Shown: positions 5,714-9,424 of the stretch, in pieces
Position numbering within the stretch: the first letter of the stretch is position 1
Layout: the number at the start of each line of letters is the position of its first letter
NCBI GenBank assembly: GCA_025457785.1
Contig: JALOTS010000059.1
Coordinates: 1 to 9,424, forward strand
DNA length: 9,424 bases
Reading direction: 5' to 3'
Source of the DNA: Pontiellaceae bacterium
Lineage (GTDB): Bacteria > Verrucomicrobiota > Kiritimatiellia > Kiritimatiellales > Tichowtungiaceae
Position numbers and translations under genes: made by a program
The notes under the pieces: model-generated
What the model saw: only the letters and a program-made list of their open reading frames with translations
Databases searched by the model: none
Told to the model about the DNA's origin: nothing

Positions 5714-7297
5714 TCATCCTTCGGTTGTCGCAGGTTTTACGCCTTTACGGGCCACAGCCAGGATACAGGGCCGCCGCACAATCAAAACCGTCAATTCATC
5801 TTTCGCCAACGCCTCGACGAGTGCCGCTTCAAATTCTGCGGGCTGACGAATCGGATCAAACGTTCCAACGTTTGGAACATTCATTGCACGGGCGATTTTT
5901 TCGTAGTCGAGCTGATTGGCCGGTGAATGATCCAGCAGACGTCCGGTGCCGGGATGCTCCTGCTGACCGGTCATCGCAGTGGTTGTGTTGTCGAGAATGA
6001 GCAGAACATGCCCGGTCGGCGGTACGTTATAGGTCATTTCAGCCAAACCGGTGAGTCCGCTGTGAACAAAGGTGCTGTCACCGATCACGCTGACCACACG
6101 CTTGGCTTCCTCGCGCGGCAGAACGTGACGCAACCCAAGCCCCGTGCCGAGACTTGCCCCCATGCAGATTTGCGTGTCCATAGAGGACAACGGCGGCAAT
6201 GCGGCCAGCGTATAACAGCCGATATCTCCCGCGACAATGCAGTTATATTTTTTGAGCAGATCGAACGTAATGCCGTGCGGACAACCGGCGCAAAGCTGCG
6301 GCGGTTTGCCGCGCGGAGGAACCGCTTCAGGCGTAACATCGCCCGCCAGAATGCGTTTTACGCGGGAAACATTCAGTTCACCGAAACGATACATTTCCGG
6401 CGCGCTTTCAATCGTTCCGCCTGCGGCACGCACGGCATCGGCCATCACCGGATCATTTTCTTCAATCACCACAGCGCGCTTGACCGATTCAATAAAGTTG
6501 AGCATCTTGCGCATAGGAAGCGGGTAACTCATACCCACCTTAAAAAACGATGCGTCCGATGCGGCCTCCCGGGCGTGCTGATAGGCAACGCCTGAGACTA
6601 AAATACCAAGGTCACGTGAACCCTCGATCTCCTGATTCGGGCCGTCCGTTTCATTCCATTCAGCAATCTCCGCCAGCTTTTGACGCAAACGGCGGTGCGC
6701 CGGACGGGCGTGACCGGGAACCATCACACGATACGGAATATTGCGCACGAAATGCGCCGCCGCCAGACCGGTGTCCGGCGCACGCGGCATAACAATTGTA
6801 CCGGAATGACAAACGCGCGTAGTCAGCTTAAGCAGCACCGGAATTTTCCAGCGTTCGGAAACTTCAAACGCCAGACGGGTATAATCATAAGCTTCCTGCG
6901 AATCGGACGGTTCAAATAACGGCACACCGGCGGCGACCGCGTAACGGCGCGAGTCCTGTTCATCCTGACTGGATGCCAGCCCCGGATCATCCGCCACCAC
7001 AAAAACCAGTGCGCCGTCCACCCCGCTGTAAGCGGCGGTAAACAGGACATCCGCCGCGACATTCAGCCCGACATGCTTCATCGTCGTGAACGCACGGACA
7101 CCGGCGAAGGACACACCCAGCGCCACTTCGGCGGCGACTTTTTCGTTGGGCGCCCACTCCGCCTTGCCGCCCAACTGATTATACACGTCGAGAATTTCAC
7201 TCGACGGAGTACCGGGATATCCAATTCCACGGGCGGCCCCCGCATGCAGCGCGCCGAGTGCCACGGCTTCATTGCCCATTAAAAATTTTCGTCCCAT
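5714..7297 (-). CDS. iorA: Indolepyruvate:ferredoxin oxidoreductase, alpha subunit, lacking the ferredoxin domain
   Basis: This TPP-dependent catalytic subunit carries out oxidative decarboxylation of indolepyruvate or phenylpyruvate to the aryl-acetyl-CoA. Its 527 residues show the N-terminal pyrimidine-domain start (LMGNEAVALGALHAG, then GYPGTPSSEI at 26-35), LCAGCPHG (335-342), GDIGCYTL (357-364), and the TPP/Mg region IGDST (405-409) to LDNTTTAMTGQQ (435-446). It ends at RRPCILAVARKGVKP. Typical IorA continues here into a ferredoxin-like domain with two CxxCxxC...C clusters; this protein has only seven cysteines and no such motif. Because iorB starts within a few bases of the stop, no frameshifted remnant is hidden downstream. 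C336, C339 and C361 sit where proximal-cluster ligands occur in related enzymes, by analogy. The ATG overlaps the thioesterase stop (TAATG) and has AGGGA 6 bases upstream. Confidence 0.93.
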   Translation of the reverse strand: MGRKFLMGNEAVALGALHAGAARGIGYPGTPSSEILDVYNQLGGKAEWAPNEKVAAEVALGVSFAGVRAFTTMKHVGLNVAADVLFTAAYSGVDGALVFVVADDPGLASSQDEQDSRRYAVAAGVPLFEPSDSQEAYDYTRLAFEVSERWKIPVLLKLTTRVCHSGTIVMPRAPDTGLAAAHFVRNIPYRVMVPGHARPAHRRLRQKLAEIAEWNETDGPNQEIEGSRDLGILVSGVAYQHAREAASDASFFKVGMSYPLPMRKMLNFIESVKRAVVIEENDPVMADAVRAAGGTIESAPEMYRFGELNVSRVKRILAGDVTPEAVPPRGKPPQLCAGCPHGITFDLLKKYNCIVAGDIGCYTLAALPPLSSMDTQICMGASLGTGLGLRHVLPREEAKRVVSVIGDSTFVHSGLTGLAEMTYNVPPTGHVLLILDNTTTAMTGQQEHPGTGRLLDHSPANQLDYEKIARAMNVPNVGTFDPIRQPAEFEAALVEALAKDELTVLIVRRPCILAVARKGVKPATTEG

Positions 7298-7716
7298 TAT
7301 AATCCCTTATTTAAAAGCTCCAGTACCCAGTCCGGGGTACGGACCGGCTTTCGCGTCTCCATCGAAAGCATGGCGTGGACGGTATAGCCGTCGGCCACCG
7401 GCCCCGAACCGTCGGCCTGTACAATCCGGTTCTCAAACACGAGCCGGACGCGGCCTTCAGCACGCATCGTAACGGTCATCTCAAGCAGGTCGTCATAGCG
7501 CGCACGCCCGCGGAAAAAAACTCTCGCCTCAACCAGCGGCATAAAAATTCCGCGCCGCTCCCATTCGGCGTAGGGAATTCCCAGTGCGCGCGACAACTCG
7601 GTGCGTCCAACCTCAAACCACTCCAGCACCCGTGAGTTATACACGGTTTGCATCTGATCGGTTTCACTGTAACGGACACGGAATTGAAATGTATGCGACA
7701 ATACGGGGTGCTTCAT
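7297..7716 (-). CDS. YbgC/FadM-type hot-dog acyl-CoA thioesterase
   Basis: At 139 residues this has standard single-hot-dog 4HBT length. The signature RVRYSETDQMQTVYNSRVLEWFEVGR lies at about 13-38 and includes the probable catalytic D20. The common G after QM is replaced by Q, and the common His after VY by Asn, which may alter substrate preference. The family hydrolyses acyl-CoA or aryl-CoA thioesters. Directly ahead of iorA and near paaK, a substrate such as phenylacetyl-CoA or indoleacetyl-CoA is an attractive inference; the sequence alone does not prove it. The gene is first after a 215-base gap and overlaps iorA by one base. Its ribosome binding site is weak (GGATGG about 7-8 bases upstream). 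Confidence 0.85.
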   Translation of the reverse strand: MKHPVLSHTFQFRVRYSETDQMQTVYNSRVLEWFEVGRTELSRALGIPYAEWERRGIFMPLVEARVFFRGRARYDDLLEMTVTMRAEGRVRLVFENRIVQADGSGPVADGYTVHAMLSMETRKPVRTPDWVLELLNKGL

Positions 7717-7931
7717 TATTTTCCATCCAACTGATTCTGCTTTATAAACGTCTCATATTGATCTTTCGAATCAAAGCAGAAGGAATTTTAACAAAATAAT
7801 TACGGTCAAAATAATGGGAGAGAATTTTGCTGGTGTGAATAAAAATCATTTTGTCCTTAATTATTTTGATCCTTTTCTGTTTTTGGTTGCGGCTGCGCCG
7901 CGCCGGGTTTTTTATTCCAAACTCCCGAAAA
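7717..7931. other. Gap between pheA and the thioesterase operon
   Basis: This AT-rich region of 215 bases holds no gene I trust; a 35-codon frame on the minus strand has no family features. It is the only sizeable break before the thioesterase-iorAB run, so it is the natural place for that operon's promoter. I could not find a well-spaced -35/-10 pair: a TATAAA occurs at 7741-7746 on the minus strand, but with no good -35. A GC-rich hairpin lies at 7886-7905. Confidence 0.5.
7886..7914 (+). terminator. GC-rich hairpin followed by a T-run
   Basis: Bases 7890-7894 (gcggc) and 7898-7902 (gccgc) form a 5-bp stem with a 3-base loop, extendable through a wobble and a bulge to gg/cc at 7886-7887 and 7904-7905. 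A run of six T follows at 7909-7914. The T-run is on the plus-strand side, so it reads as a terminator only for plus-strand transcription, where there is no gene. For pheA it is a hairpin without a T-tail. It may instead be a dispersed palindromic unit. Confidence 0.3.
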
Positions 7932-8993
7932 TCAGCTCCCCACTTTGGGATAAGAGCCGAGCACGTTGAAAACCGCGCAGTGCCGGGCGAGCGCATCAAG
8001 CGCAATTTTTACATTCGGGTCATTCGCATGGCCTTCGAAATCCACAAAGAAATAGTATTCCCACGCTTTGTTTCTGCTGGGACGCGATTCGATCTTGGTC
8101 ATATTGATGCGATTCCGCTTCAGCGCATCGAGCGCATCATGCAACGCACCGACCTGGTTTTTAACACCGAAGTAAATTGACGTTTTGTCGTCACCGGTCG
8201 CTTCGCCGTATTTACGCCCGATAACCAGAAAGCGAGTGGTGTTGCCGCTGGCATCCTGAATATTTTCGGCAATGATATTCAGCCCGTAAAGGTCGGCGGC
8301 CAGCGCACTGGCAATGGCGCCGCAGTCGCTTTTCGCGGCCAGCTCAGCGGCGAACGCGGTGCTGTTGACCGCCTCCAGTTCAACACCGGAAAGATTTTCT
8401 CCGAGCCAGCGGCGGCACTGGCCGATCGCCTCCTGTTTGCTGCAGACTCTGGTTATTTTCTCTCGCGGCACGGAGGCCAGCAGATAGAGCGAAACCGGCA
8501 GATAAATTTCCGCACAGATTTTCAACTGAGTACCGGTGAACTGATCAAAGGTATGGGTCACCGCACCTTCGATGGAGTTTTCAATTGGAACGACTCCGTA
8601 ATCAGCCGATCCGTGTTCCACCGCATGGAAAACGTCCGTAATGGTTCCGACCGGATGATAATCCACACTGGCGCCGAATTTGGCATGCGCCGCCTGATGG
8701 GTGAAGGTTGCCGGAGGTCCGAGATAAGCGATTTTCAGGTCGTGTTCCAACGCCAGCGAAGCCGACATGATTTCACGATAAATCGCCCGCGCCGATTTTT
8801 CAGGCAGCGGGCCTTGATTCAGGGCGGAAATCCGGTCAAAAACCGCTTTTTCGCGGGACGGGACATAAATTTCCCCGCCCTGCGCTTTTTTGGTTTTCCC
8901 GATTTCCAGCGCGACTTTAATCCGCTCGTTCAGGAGCTTAATCAGTTCCACATCCAGATCGTCAATCTGCTTCCTCAAAATCTCCAAGCTCAT
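7932..8993 (-). CDS. pheA: Bifunctional chorismate mutase / prephenate dehydratase (P-protein)
   Basis: The enzyme converts chorismate to prephenate and then to phenylpyruvate, the committed steps of phenylalanine synthesis. Its 353 residues contain an AroQ-type chorismate mutase helical domain (about 1-85, beginning LEILRKQIDDLDVELIKLLN). A prephenate dehydratase domain follows (about 87-262, with IAYLGPPATFTHQAA, VVPIENSIEGAV and NTTRF at 251-255). The C-terminus is an ACT domain (about 270-350) with the Phe-binding signatures GALH (282-285) and ESRPSRNKAWEYYFFVDF (302-319). Feedback inhibition by phenylalanine is therefore expected. The start is the second ATG, at 8993: AGGAGG directly abuts the ATG at 8999 but stands 6 bases before this one. 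The gene begins 32 bases inside the end of scpB in another frame, indicating tight coupling. Confidence 0.96.
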   Translation of the reverse strand: MSLEILRKQIDDLDVELIKLLNERIKVALEIGKTKKAQGGEIYVPSREKAVFDRISALNQGPLPEKSARAIYREIMSASLALEHDLKIAYLGPPATFTHQAAHAKFGASVDYHPVGTITDVFHAVEHGSADYGVVPIENSIEGAVTHTFDQFTGTQLKICAEIYLPVSLYLLASVPREKITRVCSKQEAIGQCRRWLGENLSGVELEAVNSTAFAAELAAKSDCGAIASALAADLYGLNIIAENIQDASGNTTRFLVIGRKYGEATGDDKTSIYFGVKNQVGALHDALDALKRNRINMTKIESRPSRNKAWEYYFFVDFEGHANDPNVKIALDALARHCAVFNVLGSYPKVGS

Positions 8994-9424
8994 TGTCATC
9001 CTCCTTTACATCCTGTTGACCCCGTTTTTCCAGCTCCTTTTCCATGGCAGGGAATGTTTTTGTCCGCTCCGGCTTTGCCATACGCCTGAGTTCCTCCATG
9101 CCGGGCATCTCATCCAGACTGCGCAGTCCGAAATGTTCGAGGAACCGCCGGGTCGTTCCAAAAAGCCACGGACGGCCCGGCAGATCGCTGCGGGCAACCA
9201 CCCGGACCAACTGCATTTCGACCAGATTGCGCAGCACCTGATCCACCGCCACACCGCGCACCGATTCAATCTCGGAGCGCAAAATCGGCTGGCGATAAGC
9301 AATAATGGCCAGCGTTTCGAGTGCCGGTTTTGAAAGCCGGGCGTTCTGATCCTTATCCAGCAATGTGCGAACCCACGGCCCGCAGTTGATTTCGTTCTGC
9401 AGCCGGAACCCATGGGCGACATCG
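8962..9424 (-). CDS. scpB: Segregation and condensation protein B (5' end outside the window)
   Basis: The frame is open from the right edge; about 153 residues are visible, missing the N-terminal winged-helix domain. The second winged-helix and conserved core are clear: GFRLQNEINCGPWVRTLL, then LSKPALETLAIIAYRQP, RSEIESVRGV, VDQVLRNLVEMQLV, GRPWLFGTTRRFLEHFGL and SLDEMPGMEEL. These are typical of ScpB, the kleisin-associated subunit of the SMC-ScpAB chromosome condensation complex. The C-terminal tail is acidic (DVKEDDNELGDFEEAD), as is common. A TTG at 9361-9363 could be mistaken for a start, but the homology continues upstream of it. Its last 32 bases overlap pheA and contain that gene's beginning. 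Confidence 0.93.
   Translation of the reverse strand, partial: DVAHGFRLQNEINCGPWVRTLLDKDQNARLSKPALETLAIIAYRQPILRSEIESVRGVAVDQVLRNLVEMQLVRVVARSDLPGRPWLFGTTRRFLEHFGLRSLDEMPGMEELRRMAKPERTKTFPAMEKELEKRGQQDVKEDDNELGDFEEAD
9000..9005 (-). promoter_or_regulatory. Ribosome binding site of pheA inside scpB
   Basis: The minus strand reads AGGAGG within the scpB coding sequence. It touches the ATG at 8999 with no spacing but lies 6 bases upstream of the in-frame ATG at 8993. This identifies 8993 as the true pheA start. Confidence 0.75.

Noticed and set aside
7742..8005. Minus-strand 87-codon frame overlapping the end of pheA
   Set aside because: Its first part is a shadow of pheA and the remainder is AT-rich intergenic sequence with no family features. 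A shorter 35-codon version also lacks a ribosome binding site.

Overview
The window is a compact bacterial chromosomal segment in which every gene I can support lies on the minus strand. In transcription order (high to low coordinates) the genes are scpB (5' end outside the window), pheA, a 215-base gap, a YbgC/FadM-type acyl-CoA thioesterase, iorA, iorB, a four-helix-bundle (S23/IVP-type) protein, a paaK-type phenylacetate-CoA ligase, a double-ACT-domain protein, an AlbA_2/HATPase regulator-like protein, a hisC-family aminotransferase, a 314-base gap, and the first codons of another gene that leaves the window. The mix of strictly anaerobic 2-oxoacid metabolism (IorAB), PaaK plus ACT, a four-helix-bundle gene, an AlbA_2 protein and an scpB-pheA pair suggests an anaerobic member of the PVC group (Kiritimatiellota/Lentisphaerae/Verrucomicrobiota-like). 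This assignment is an inference from gene content; no rRNA or other phylogenetic marker is complete here.

Most junctions are operon-like. pheA starts inside scpB. The thioesterase stop overlaps the iorA start (TAATG). iorA/iorB, paaK/ACT and AlbA_2/hisC meet at ATGA-type overlaps or very short gaps, and the ACT stop directly abuts the AlbA_2 start. The metabolic genes share a theme of aromatic 2-oxoacids. PheA makes phenylpyruvate, a HisC-family enzyme can transaminate it, IorAB interconverts arylpyruvates and arylacetyl-CoA, PaaK activates arylacetates to their CoA thioesters, the thioesterase could hydrolyse them, and the ACT protein is a plausible amino-acid sensor. The set could degrade aromatic amino acids to arylacetates, or run in reverse to salvage arylacetates into aromatic amino acids.

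The most unusual structure is between iorB and paaK. The four-helix-bundle gene is bracketed by two low-complexity (TCAC/CCAC) arrays in inverted orientation. They share a 31-base segment with 29 matches and a further perfect 12-base segment. One arm encodes the protein's Pro/Thr/His-rich tail. The other carries its ribosome binding site and supplies the last codons and stop of iorB. A 7-base direct repeat (gctccgc) sits outside both ends. This looks like an inserted cassette and recalls the four-helix-bundle ORFs within 23S rRNA intervening sequences, whose ends also pair.

Other points of interest are an IorA without the usual C-terminal double [4Fe-4S] ferredoxin domain, an AlbA_2 protein with a perfect 4 x 12 bp TPEV repeat placed inside an amino-acid operon, and two intergenic stretches that may hold dispersed repeat remnants.
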